This document shows positions 31,501-42,195 of a stretch of 64,000 nt of DNA, in pieces. Every line of letters begins with the position of its first letter. The stretch's first letter is position 1. Under the pieces are notes generated by a model that did no database searches, was not told where the DNA came from, and saw nothing but the letters and a program-made list of their open reading frames with translations. The DNA is from Plasmodium brasilianum (Eukaryota; Apicomplexa; Aconoidasida; Haemosporida; Plasmodiidae). The position numbers and the translations under genes were made by a program. The stretch spans positions 837,501 to 901,500 of the forward strand of contig NC_090117.1 in assembly GCF_023973825.1 (NCBI RefSeq), in the 5' to 3' direction.

Positions 31501-33519
31501 TATAAAAAAAAAAATAAAACAGTTTATGAACACTTCAGAAAAAAAATGTTTATTATGCATATATATATATATGTATTTGTAAAAATAAATACAGTACCAA
31601 TTTCGTAAAAAACCATGACCTTTTTCAACTCCCTGTTACAGGAATAAGCTCATTTCTTTTGCGTAAAATACAGAAAAAATAAACATATTTTTCAAAAAAA
31701 TTTGTGCTATTATTTAAATAGTAGAAAAATTAAAGGTATACACTTTATATAACTTAAAATCGTAATTTAAAAAGTAATTACTATAAATGTAAACTGAAAT
31801 AAAGAAATCAAATGCGTGTAATCCTTGAGGGGTATTTTAGGTACATTAATAAAGGAAAAAATTTTACAACTCATACGTTATTTTAGTAGGATATACAATT
31901 TCGTATGCTCTTCGTCATATTATGTATTTATAACTGCACTTTTAATTTCAACATAAAATGTTTCTGTTTTTGAATATTTTAAAATAAAAGTATGCATGCA
32001 AATATTTTTTTTCATTTTATATTATTATTATACGTTATTATTTATATTATTTTATTTATTATTTTATATTATTTTATTTATTATTTTATTTATTAGTTTT
32101 TATTATTTTATTTGTTATTTTATACTATTTTATTTGTTATTTTATTTTATATTATTTTATTTATTATTTTTTATTTTATTTTATTTTATTTTTTTTGTTT
32201 TTTTTAATTATTACTGTTCTTTTTTTTTTTTTAGCGTTACATACATATTAATGGCGACTTAAAAATTATCATGTCCAGAAATATTCTTTTACACATTTAT
32301 TTGAAAAAGACTAAAGAAAAACATTTACCTCATATGTTTTGTCATATATATTTATTTTAAGAAATTTTCAATGTTCTAAAGAAATATACAATTTTTATGC
32401 ATTACTATACGAACATTTTTTTACTTTTTCCATTTTTGTTTCTGTATTTTCCCGATTTTTGCCGTGTTTCTATTTTCACGTATTTGTGTAAAGCAGCAAA
32501 TCTGCGAACAAATGGCCAGGCACATAGTACAGTATAATAAATCCTTATATTATAATTATTTACCTTTTTAAAATTTAATAGTTATGTATATTACATAAAC
32601 TTGTGTAATTACGCTTTTTTTCTTTTTTTTTTTTTAATTTTTACCATTGAGAATTATATATATGTATATATATACTAAAGTATATATTTTATTTTTTGTT
32701 CACATACTTAATATTTAGTGTAACACATGTGGTCATCTCATAAATAAAAAAAAAAAAAATGTATTTTGTGTAATTTTTTGGGGTACTGTTTTTTTTTATT
32801 AGTATAAAAATACCTCCTTTTTTTCATTTATTGGATAAGGATGCTACAAAATAATTTTCTCATCTGCTATAGCAGATACGTGTATGTATTATGCATGTAT
32901 TTGTAATGTCGCATGTTCGATAAAGTGTTACATATCTGTATTGGTGTTGAAAGCCACTAAGGTACACATTTTCGCTGATACGAATATTGGTGAATATATT
33001 ATTTAAAAGTAAAGAAAGTAAAAGCTAAAAGTTAAAATAAATGTATATTTATTTTTTTTAAGATCAAATTAATTTTTGTCATAACATAAGGAATTATTGT
33101 AAAAGGAAAAATTGAAATAAAGCAAAAAGAAACAAAAAAATTTTATAATTCATATTTCGGGAAATATACATATGCATGTATATATGTGAATATGATGTGT
33201 ATAAGTGTATATATATATATATATATATATATGTGTAGTTATTTAATTTTTTAATATTTGGAAAAAGCTTATCTTTACGATTTTTAACTCTTTCCGTATT
33301 ACGAATATTTCTAACATTTTTAATTTTTTGAATACTTTTAACTTTTACTGTATTGGGATAATTGTAAAATACTTTTTTTTTTATCACGTTTTTGTTCTGA
33401 AAATTTTTTTAATAATATATTTGGCTGTAGTGATTTTTCTTTCTTGTTTTCATTCTCTCTTTTCTTTCTTTTTTTTTTTTTTTTTTTGTATTTGTGTCTT
33501 ATAAGATATACTGAACACA
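28587..33519. other. Long divergent intergenic region upstream of MSP4
   Basis: Nearly 5 kb without a supportable gene, between the divergently transcribed large conserved gene and MSP4, so it should hold both promoters. It is extremely AT-rich with many A/T homopolymers, TATA microsatellites and a TTTTATTTATTATTTTAT-type repeat at about 32020-32190. Short open frames here are all low complexity and look spurious. Confidence 0.6.
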
Positions 33520-34520
33520 ATGAAGATAGGGAATTTTTTAACAGCGTCTATCTTTTTCATTGTTTTCAACTCGCATTTTGATAAGTTATTGAATAATTCT
33601 TCATATAACTTAAAAATTATTACTAATAAAATAATTTATAAAAGAGTTTTGACAAATAATAATGATAATAATGCGTTTACTAAGGAAACTGGTCAATCCA
33701 GTTCTACCAAAGGCACAAGTGGTGATAGTAATAAACAAAATATAGACGATTCCCCTCAGAAGGGCTTAAGTGAAGATGGTAAATCGGTAAGCGCAGGGAG
33801 CCCAATCACGTCCAAATATTCTGAACAGTCAGGAGATAACATTAATTTGGCTAACACCCCGAATTCGGAAGATTCCGGAAACGCAGGAACATTTTCAGGT
33901 ATATACAATAAATCATATAAATAAATAAACATATATATATATGTGTATGTATATATGTGTATGTATATATGTGTATGTATATATGTGTATGTATATATGT
34001 GTATGTATATATGTGTATGTATATATGTGTATGTATATATGTGTGTATATATATGTGTTTATATATATGTGCATATATTTATGTACATGTAAGTTAATGT
34101 ATATGTGCCCTTTTCAGAGCCGTATTTTGGCTGTTATATGCTTTAAAAAAAAAAAAAAGTAATATATTGAAGTTTCAAAATAAAAGTGCATGGACAAATT
34201 CATTTATTATTTAAATTAATTTTTTAGGTAATTCAAACAGCAGTGGAATTGTTGAGGGATCGGATGATAATGATGGTGATGAAGATGAGGATGAAGATGA
34301 AGATGAAGATAAAAATTTATGTTTACATAACAATGGTGGATGTGGTGAGGACAAGCTATGTGAATACTTAGGAAGAAAAATAGTAAAATGTTTTTGTAAA
34401 GAGGGATATAAATTAGTAGGTACTGATTGTGTAAAATCATCAGAGTCTTCTTCCTTAAGTTCCATTTTTTGTTCATTCTTAACGTTTATAATTATTATTA
34501 TTTTAGCTTCAATAAATTAA
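33520..34520 (+). CDS. MSP4: Merozoite surface protein 4
   Basis: GPI-anchored merozoite surface protein with one EGF-like domain. Two exons: 33520-33898 and 34228-34520 (phase 1 junction), 223 residues. The first 20 or so residues are a signal peptide (MKIGNFLTASIFFIVFN). The first exon is then a Ser/Thr/Asn/Gly-rich hydrophilic region. Exon 2 begins with an acidic run (EDEDEDEDEDK) and encodes the EGF-like module with six cysteines (LCLHNNGGCGEDKLC, then VKCFCKEGYKLVGTDC), followed by a Ser-rich omega-site region and a hydrophobic tail (FLTFIIIIILASIN) typical of GPI attachment. The intron (33899-34227) is largely TATGTG microsatellite. It is assigned MSP4 because it is the SERA-proximal member of the MSP4-MSP5 pair, as in P. 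falciparum and P. vivax. Confidence 0.9.
33935..34080 (+). repeat. TATATGTGTATG microsatellite in MSP4 intron
   Basis: About ten copies of a 12-bp unit (TATATGTGTATG) make up nearly half of the only intron of MSP4. The same class of repeat fills the MSP5 intron. Confidence 0.9.
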
Positions 34521-35390
34521 CTCTCTTTTTTTTTCTTTTTTTTTTTTTTTACCCTTTTAATTTATTGAAATTTATTTTTTTTGTAGAATTTGAGTTTTGT
34601 TAAGATAAAGTTAAAAAAAAAAAAAAAAAAAAAAAAAAGTATATATTTTTAATTTTTCTTTAATAATATACATAATATATGTACACATATTTTTTTTTTT
34701 TTAAATTAATTTTACAACATTTAAAGAGTTAACAATTTTTAAAAAAGTTGGCGTATAAATAAGTGCCTCTTATTGTAGTAGCTAAAAGTATTCATGAATA
34801 AGGGGGAAAAAAAAAAAGGGGAAACTAAGAATTTCTGGGTTTTTATCCAGTTTATAGCAAAAAAAAAAAAAAATATACAAAACAGAATAAACTATAAAAA
34901 AAAAGAAAAAAAAAAAACAGAACAAATGAAGAACAAAATGAAACAGAACAAATGAAGAACAAAATGAAACAGAACAAATGAAGAACAAAATAAAGCAGAA
35001 CAAAATGAAACAGAACAAAATGAAACAGAACAAATGAAGAACAAAATGAAACAGAACAAATGAAGAACAAAATAAAGCAGAACAAAATGAAACAGAACAA
35101 AATGAAATAGAACAAAATGAAATAGAACAAAGTGGGAGTTTATTATGTATATGCTCGTAGATTTCCCGTTAACAAGGAACGACTTAAATATGTTCTATCA
35201 TCTCCCATTTTATAACAAGTTACACACATACAAAAATAAGCGTGCTAATTTTTTTCGCTATAAATTCCTAGTAAAATATTTAAAAAAATATTTCTCTTGA
35301 GAGTGAATCAAGTTCTGTATTCATGCACATCATTGAAAAATGGAAAAGTCGACCTTATAAGGAAAGATTTTTTTTTTTTTTTTTTTTTTT
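34521..35390. other. Intergenic MSP4 to MSP5, with AACAAATGAAGAACAAAATGA repeat class
   Basis: Non-coding. Bases 34918-35130 are an imperfect tandem array built from short units such as GAACAAAATGAAACA and GAACAAATGAA. The rest is A/T homopolymer-rich. The long minus-strand Phe/Cys frames over this array are shadows of the repeat. Confidence 0.7.
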
Positions 35391-35690
35391 TTCCCTTTTT
35401 TTAATACAGTGAATATTAAAAAATAAAAAAAAAAAGAAAAACAAAAATAAAAATGAAAACAAACAAAAGTTATTAATTAAATAACGAATAATTTAGAACT
35501 AATTGCAATTTTATATTTTATATTTAAATTTTTTTTTTTTTTCCCTTTTTTTAATACAGTGAATATTAAAAAATAAAAAAAAAAAGAAAAACAAAAATAA
35601 AAATGAAAACAAACAAAAGTTATTAATTAAATAACGAATAATTTAGAACTAATTGCAATTTTATATTTTATATTTAAATTTTTTTTTTTT
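35391..35690 (+). repeat. 150-bp tandem duplication just upstream of MSP5
   Basis: Two adjacent copies of a 150-bp segment, 35391-35540 and 35541-35690, apparently identical or nearly so, each starting TTCCCTTTTTTTAATACAGT and ending in a T run. The start codon of MSP5 lies 36 bases after the second copy, so the duplication covers the proximal promoter or 5' untranslated region. Confidence 0.93.
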
Positions 35691-35725
35691 TCCCACTTTT
35701 ATAATGATTTAGAGGTGCTGGGAAA

Positions 35726-37597
35726 ATGGTTACAGTACATATTCTATCATTTGTAAATCTTTTCCTTTTTTATTATAGTTCCTACTTGAAAAATTATTTC
35801 GACGGTTCCCTAGTTAACTTAAAACTTGGTAATTGTAATTGTTTATCAAAAAGATTTTTGAGTAATGAAGAAAATGATTCAAACCCAAATGCCACTGATT
35901 CTATGGGAAATCATAGTAACGACAGTGATAGTCTTACATCAAGCAATACAAAACACGAAGATGGTGGTGATCATACATCCTCAGAAGCAGAGAAAGACGA
36001 AGCTTCTAAACAAGATAGCAAAGTAAATGGAGAAAATAAACATACAGTAAATGAACAAAGTCAGAATGATTTAAATTCTGAGGAAGGACATATAAAAACT
36101 TTAGATAACAAAGATAGTAATGACAAAAAAATGGAAAACAGAAAAAGTGAAGCTGAAATATCTGAACATAAACATAAACCTAGTGATGATAGTGAATCAG
36201 AAAAAAAGGAATCATCCAAAGGAAACGATCCACAGGATTCAAGTGATGATAAATCAAGTGAAGAAGGGGTAAATAAAAATACAATGGAAGAGCAACATGA
36301 GAAAAAGAACATAAATCCCACAGATGGAGATGGTGGTGATCATACATCCTCAGAAGCAGAGAAAGACGAAGCTTCTAAACAAGATAGCAAAGTAAATGGA
36401 GAAAATAAACATACAGTAAATGAACAAAGTCAGAATGATTTAAATTCTGAGGAAGGACATATAAAAACTTTAGATAACAAAGATAGTAATGACAAAAAAA
36501 TGGAAAACAGAAAAAGTGAAGCTGAAATATCTGAACATAAACATAAACCTAGTGATGATAGTGAATCAGAAAAAAAGGAATCATCCAAAGGAAACGATCC
36601 ACAGGATTCAAGTGATGATAAATCAAGTGAAGAAGGGGTAAATAAAAATACAATGGAAGAGCAACATGAGAAAAAGAACATAAATCCCACAGATGGAGAT
36701 GGTGGTGATAATACTCTTTACTTAGGTGAGCCATGAATATTACAGGCTAACATCATATAATGAATAGCCAAAATAAAAAATGTTCTTTCGAAAAAAAAAA
36801 AGAATTACCCTAATATGCTACATCCATTTAAGGGAAATTTTCACTTTCGAATCTGTACATATGGGTTCTATACTTACACGTATGTGTATATGTATATGTA
36901 TGTGTATATGTATGTGTATGTATGTGTATATGTATGTGTATGTATGTGTATATGTATATGTATGTATGTGTATGTATGTGTATGTATGTGTATATGTATA
37001 TGTATGTGTATATGTATGTGTATGTATGTGTATATGTATGTGTATGTATGTGTATATGTATGTGTATGTATGTGTATATGTATGTGTATGTATGTGTATA
37101 TGTATATGTATGTATGTGTATGTATGTGTATATGTATGTGTATGTATGTATATGTATATTTATGTGTATGTATGTATGTGTATGTATGTTTATATGTATA
37201 TGTATGTGTATGTATGTGTATGTATGTGTATATGTATATGTATATGTATGTGTATGTATGTATATGTATATTTTTTTTTTTTTACCCTTCAGACAACATA
37301 GGCGATCAGGTAGCACATTACAGTGCCCTGAAAAACAATAGAATAGAAAATGGGGTCACAGATAACATGGTACTAAGTGATATAGGAAGTGGAAATAATA
37401 CAAAGTCCTGTGCAGTCAATAATGGGGGTTGTGGGGATGACCAATTATGTATACGAATTGACAACATAGGAATAAAATGCATTTGTAAAGAAGGGCATTT
37501 GCTTGGAAATAAATGTATATTAACAAAATCTTTGGCACAGATGCCACTCTTTACTTTAGCTGTTTCGATTTTTCTATGTTCCTTTTTAATACTTTAA
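35726..37597 (+). CDS. MSP5: Merozoite surface protein 5
   Basis: GPI-anchored merozoite surface protein, two exons 35726-36725 and 37293-37597 (phase 1), 434 residues. The N-terminal signal peptide is MVTVHILSFVNLFLFYYSS. Most of exon 1 is a charged Lys/Glu/Ser/Asp/Asn-rich region made of two identical 123-residue copies. Exon 2 encodes a single EGF-like module (SCAVNNGGCGDDQLC, then IKCICKEGHLLGNKC) and a hydrophobic C-terminus (FTLAVSIFLCSFLIL) for GPI attachment. Gene structure (large variable exon 1, EGF plus anchor in exon 2, microsatellite intron) is the same as in the adjacent MSP4, consistent with tandem duplication. The long low-complexity frame running from 36815 into exon 2 is the intron read through and is not the real 5' end. 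Confidence 0.9.
35960..36697 (+). repeat. Two perfect 369-bp coding repeats in MSP5 exon 1
   Basis: Copies 35960-36328 and 36329-36697, period 369 bp (123 codons), with no difference that I could find. A 12-base start of a third copy (GATGGTGGTGAT) follows at 36698. The unit encodes a hydrophilic segment rich in Glu, Lys, Ser and Asp. Identity including synonymous positions means a very recent duplication or an assembly artefact. Confidence 0.95.
36882..37270 (+). repeat. GTATGTGTATATGTAT microsatellite in MSP5 intron
   Basis: About 390 bases of irregular GTATGT/GTATAT units fill most of the 567-base MSP5 intron. Overlapping open frames on both strands encode only Tyr/Val/Cys/Met or Tyr/Thr/His/Ile and are repeat shadows. 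Confidence 0.92.
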
Positions 37598-40500
37598 CCT
37601 AAGAGGTACATACGTGTACATTTTTAATCGAAAGCGTTAGTGAAAAACGAGCTGATATAGAGGACCCCTGAACATTTGCATCAAACGATGTGGAACAGAA
37701 AACTTAGTAATATAGAAATTTAGAAAAGGGGAAGTTCAAATTTGAGGTTATAAAAAAATATATTAAACAATTCAAAAATATTAAATAACTGAGGGAAATT
37801 TATAAAAAAAAAAAAAGTCGGACCATTTAACAAGGGAAAAATGGAACCTGAAAAAATGTTAATATACTAGGGGAATAGGATGAGTAAAAAAATGCAAAGT
37901 GAAAGAAGATAATAAGCCAAATAACAATGTAAAGAGGGGCATAAATAAGAGAAGAATGTAAAGTACGGAAGAGTATAATACGTTGAAAATGTAATGATAT
38001 ATGACAATAAGAAGCATATGAGATGAGAAAACGCAGGAGGAATCATAGAAGTGTAAGAATGCTAAATGAAAAAAAAAAAATAATAATAATAATAAAATAA
38101 ATAAAAAATAAATAAAAAATAAATAAAAAATAAATAAAAAATAAATAAAAAATAAATAAAAAAAAGTAATAATAAAAAAAATAAATAAAACAAAACAGGG
38201 TAGAACAGGACAAAACAAAGTACAACTACAACCGTATAAAACAAAATAAGTTAAGAAGAACATAAAACAGAAAGTTTTCCTAATTAATTCGAAATTATAG
38301 ACAGTTAAAACTATGTACATTTTTAATTTTTTTTTTTTTTTTTTTTCCAATCAAATAAACACTCAGGGGAAAAAGATCGAAAAACAAAAAAAACAGCAAT
38401 ATTAAGAATTATGTAATGACTGATTGTAGTTCTCAATTTGACAGTTAAAAAGGGTTCAAGGTTTAGGGTCTACGTTTTTATGTCTATAACTGTGTTCGCG
38501 ATTTATGGCTGTGTTAATCTTTTACAGCTAGGATTTCTATTTATTTTTTGATTTGTTTTTTATGGTTCATTATATAAGAGAACTGAAATAAAAATTTTCG
38601 TGTATGTTTACGGTAGACGCGATTTTAATTTCTTTCATTTTAAATTTAGTATTAATATATTAGTTATTTATGATGCGTAATGGTAGCACAAGAGTATGTA
38701 TGTATGATGATAATTTTTTACTAGACTTGAATGGAATAATTTTTGAATATTTTTATAATAATATACAGGTTTTCTTTTCTTCTATCATTTTATGAGTATT
38801 ATTAAATGTGGAAGTATATTGCCACCTATGTGTTTAATAAGCTCATATATTAGTTGAAAACATAGAAGCAGCGGTAATATTATCGGAATGGTGCATCCCT
38901 GCGCTTTTTTATGATGGCATTGTAACATTGAGATGTTATGTGGGGGCGCCTGTTGAGCAGCGCTCAGCATAGGTATGAATTTCCCAGATTAAAAAGAAAT
39001 ACATAAATAAAAGGAAAAAAAGGAAAAAAAGGAAAAAAAGGAAAAAAAGAAAAAAAGAAAAAAAGAAAAAAAGAAAAAAAGAAAAAAAGAAAAAAAGAAA
39101 AAAAGAAAAAAAGAAAAAAAGAAAAAAAGAAAAAAAGAAAAAAAGAAAAAAAGAAAAAAAAGGAGTAAATAGAATATATAGAATGAAGTGAATATAAGGA
39201 ATAAAGAGAATAAAAAATTTTTTAAAAATTAAAAGAATTAAAAAAATAAAATATTAAAATAATATAAAATAAGCACAGGAAAGTCGAATCAACCAGCGTA
39301 GTTGCCATTTCAAATAAGGCGAAGCAAATGGACTGATGAGAAAATGCAAATTTAACTGAAGTAATTTAAATTATGTTTAATTAATTTATACATAATTTAA
39401 ATTGTTTTCAATTAATTTATACGCACATCCCGTTTTCTTTGTCAGAATTGCAAGATACTGTGTATCGTTATTGAAATATTTTTAGTACTGAAAAGACCAA
39501 GAATTTTTGGTCTTTCTCTTTTTTGGACTGATTTGCACAAGATTCACGTTTCATAAATATATACCTTTATATATATATACATACACGTATACATATATAT
39601 ATATATATAAGCCCACAAAGCTGATGTGCATATTGCCATTTATCTGTGTAGAAGACTATCCATATTAGCATGTTTCTACCTTGCACATTCTTTCTCTTTT
39701 TTTTCTTCTTTTGCACTTTAGTAAACTTTTGAAATAGAGTCAAATATACAGGTAGGTACATAGACGCGTTCCTGTTTAAGTGTACATGTATGTGTGTGTT
39801 TGTATGTGTGCGTGTAAGTATGCTTGAGAATCCGGAAAGAGCCGGATTCATTTATAACATTTACAATATGCACGTGAAACTTAGTTTCATATGAATTAGA
39901 CGGGGGTGGGGGCAACTACAGAAGGGGTATGTATATATATATATAAATGGAAAGATGAACAGGTACCTGCATCTTTGCTGCCAATTTTACAATGTTTGGA
40001 AAATAAAAATGGAAAAATGTTAACTAAAAAAGTTTTGTTACAGGTGTTCATTGATTGAATAATCAAGCAAAGATGTGTGAATGGACGATGATATGTGATA
40101 GTCGCACCATGTATGTACATATATATATGCATATGTATATGTATGTATACGTATATGTTTGTGTACGTATATGTTTGTGTACGTATATGTTTGTGTACGT
40201 ATATGTTTGTGTACGTATATGTTTGTGTACGTATATGTTTGTGTACGTATATGTTTGTGTACGTATATGTTTGTATACATATATGTTTGTATATATATCC
40301 GAACCCACGTACTTAAGCGTTTTTGTGGTGGTGAAATGAAAAATGAAGCCATCAGATGGGTTTTCCAAATATCCAAATTTTTTTGCGAAAAATCGGTAAT
40401 GTGCTTAGTCATGTGTACAGTTCTAAATATATACACATGTGTAACATGAATGGGAGTATACACATATATGTGTATGTATGCATGTATGTGTGTATGTATG

Positions 40501-40678
40501 CATGTATGTGTGTATGTATGCATGCATGTGTGTATGTATGCATGCATGTGTGTATGTATGTATGTAATACCACTTAACAGTGTTACCGCTTCACAGTGCT
40601 ACCACACGCACGAGCTTTCCTTGAATGGTGATTGCACTTTTCCAAATGGACGTACCGGTGCATGCGTAATGCGTTTGC
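37598..40678. other. Intergenic MSP5 to ADSL (no MSP2), with two GC-richer islands
   Basis: In P. falciparum MSP2 sits in this slot; no MSP2-like frame is present here. Contents: A-rich AAATAAAT array at 38090-38165, GAAAAAAA array at 39015-39165, TGTACGTATATGTTTG array at 40145-40290, TATGTATGCATGTGTG array at 40470-40565, a less AT-rich island at about 38810-38990 and another at about 39740-39935. The second island holds a GC-rich hairpin and a G-rich run. No coding sequence is supported. Confidence 0.65.
39828..39849. other. GC-rich perfect inverted repeat (8-bp stem, 6-base loop)
   Basis: GAATCCGG, loop AAAGAG, CCGGATTC. Such a GC-rich perfect stem is unusual in this base composition. 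It lies 61 bases before a G-rich run (GGGGGTGGGGG at about 39902-39912). Function unknown. Confidence 0.85.
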
Positions 40679-42085
40679 TCACTGATGATACTGCAAATGA
40701 AAATTTTCCGTAAGCTCCTGTACATTAAGGGCTAAGTAGTCCGCATAGCCAATGTATTTGCTTGGTGTCAAATTCATTAACTCTTCCATAACATGTGGTG
40801 GCAAGAAATTACATTTTGTTTTTATAAATTCTTGCATAATTTCTTTGTTAATAATTTTTCCTCTAGTAAATTTTTTTAACTCTTCATATGCATCCATAAA
40901 ATTATATTTTTTCATAATTATTTGAATAGGTTCTGCTAGAGTTGACCAATGATGATTTAGTTCTTCATCTATATTTCTTTTGTCTATATCAATTTTGGAT
41001 AGCCCTTTTAATAATGATTTATATGCAATAAGTGAGTACGAAAAAGAGGTGCCTAAATTTCTCAAAATTGTTGAGTCAGATAGATCTCTTTGCAGTCTAC
41101 TAATTGGCAATTTCGAACTAAATAATTTAAAAAGCGCATTTGCTAAATGTAGATTCCCTTCTGCATTTTCAAAATCGATAGGGTTAACTTTATGCGGCAT
41201 TGTGCTACTTCCTATTTCTTTTTGTACTACTTTTAATTTTAATAAATTATTAGAAATGTACAACCATATATCTATAGATAAATCAAGTAGAGTCGAATTT
41301 ATACGTGCTAAACTATCACATAGTTCACAAATATAATCATGATCTTGTATTTGTGTACAATATAAACCATAATTTAATTGGAAATATTTCTCAACGAAAT
41401 ATTTAATACTTGAAACCCAATCAATATTATTATCTGCAATTTTATGGGCATTGAAATTTCCTACAGCTCCATTAAATTTGCCATATACTTTAATATTTTT
41501 TAAACAATTTATATGATTATACATTCGTGAAAAAAAATTGGCTAGTTCCTTTCCAAATGTAGTAGCAGATGCCGGTTGTCCATGTGTTTTGGAAAGTAAA
41601 GAAACATTCGCATAATCAGAAGCTAACTCTTTTAATTTTTTCATTATTTTTTCTAATATCGGTATTATAATATTATTAATGCATAGCTTTACACTTAAAG
41701 CATATGCCAAATTGTTTATATCTTCACTTGTACATAAATAATGAACATATTCCTTTATATTTATTAATTCCTCATCTTCAATACCTGTAATCTTTTCTTT
41801 TATAAAATATTCTATAGCCTTAACATCATGGTTTGTTTCCTCTTCTATTTTTTTTACTCTTGTAATATCGTCATCTGTTACATTACTTAACTCGCTCAGT
41901 CGCCTTTCCGAATTTTCACTTAACTTTTTAAAAAAAAATTCTCTCTCATTTAGAAATAACAGCCATTTTATCTCGACCAGAATTCTATATTTTATTAGAG
42001 CGTACTCAGAAAAGAATGCCGAAATTTCGCGACATGACTTTCTGTACCTACCGTCAATGGGAGAGATGTTTTGCAGGTGCTCCAT
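40679..42085 (-). CDS. ADSL: Adenylosuccinate lyase
   Basis: Cleaves adenylosuccinate to AMP plus fumarate, the last step from IMP to AMP in the parasite's purine salvage; cytosolic homotetramer in the fumarase/aspartase superfamily. Product of 468 residues, close to bacterial PurB length. N-terminal hallmark NISPIDGRY at residues 5-13; active-site His in KTHGQPASATTF; fumarate-lyase signature GSSTMPHKVNPIDFE near residue 292, with the flexible-loop Ser. I chose the ATG at 42085 (MEHLQNISPIDGRY): the open frame continues 61 codons upstream, but only through Phe/Leu-rich sequence and a 12-bp repeat. Single exon. Its minus-strand orientation between the MSP genes and RPC11 is the same relative arrangement as in P. 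falciparum. Confidence 0.95.
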   Translation of the reverse strand: MEHLQNISPIDGRYRKSCREISAFFSEYALIKYRILVEIKWLLFLNEREFFFKKLSENSERRLSELSNVTDDDITRVKKIEEETNHDVKAIEYFIKEKITGIEDEELINIKEYVHYLCTSEDINNLAYALSVKLCINNIIIPILEKIMKKLKELASDYANVSLLSKTHGQPASATTFGKELANFFSRMYNHINCLKNIKVYGKFNGAVGNFNAHKIADNNIDWVSSIKYFVEKYFQLNYGLYCTQIQDHDYICELCDSLARINSTLLDLSIDIWLYISNNLLKLKVVQKEIGSSTMPHKVNPIDFENAEGNLHLANALFKLFSSKLPISRLQRDLSDSTILRNLGTSFSYSLIAYKSLLKGLSKIDIDKRNIDEELNHHWSTLAEPIQIIMKKYNFMDAYEELKKFTRGKIINKEIMQEFIKTKCNFLPPHVMEELMNLTPSKYIGYADYLALNVQELTENFHLQYHQ

Positions 42086-42127
42086 CGGGGTGAGGTAAAA
42101 AAAAAAAGAAAGGAGGGAAAATGTACG

Positions 42128-42195
42128 GGGCAAAAATATGGGCAAAAATATGGGCAAAAATATGGGCAAAAATATGGGTAAAAATATGGGCAAAA
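42128..42195. repeat. 12-bp tandem repeat upstream of ADSL
   Basis: Five to six copies of ATGGGCAAAAAT directly upstream of the ADSL start codon. Read on the minus strand it gives a false in-frame Ile-Phe-Leu-Pro repeat extension. Related non-tandem copies continue to about 42300. Confidence 0.88.

Noticed and set aside
36815..37292. Long frames through the MSP5 intron, including one joining the EGF exon
   Set aside because: They translate a GTATGT microsatellite; the exon 1 to exon 2 splice gives the family structure.
38440..38490. Telomere-like motif AAGGTTTAGGG
   Set aside because: A single occurrence with no tandem array; the window is chromosome-internal by synteny.
40140..40300. CRISPR-like regular repeats
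   Set aside because: Simple tandem microsatellites without unique spacers, in a eukaryotic chromosome.
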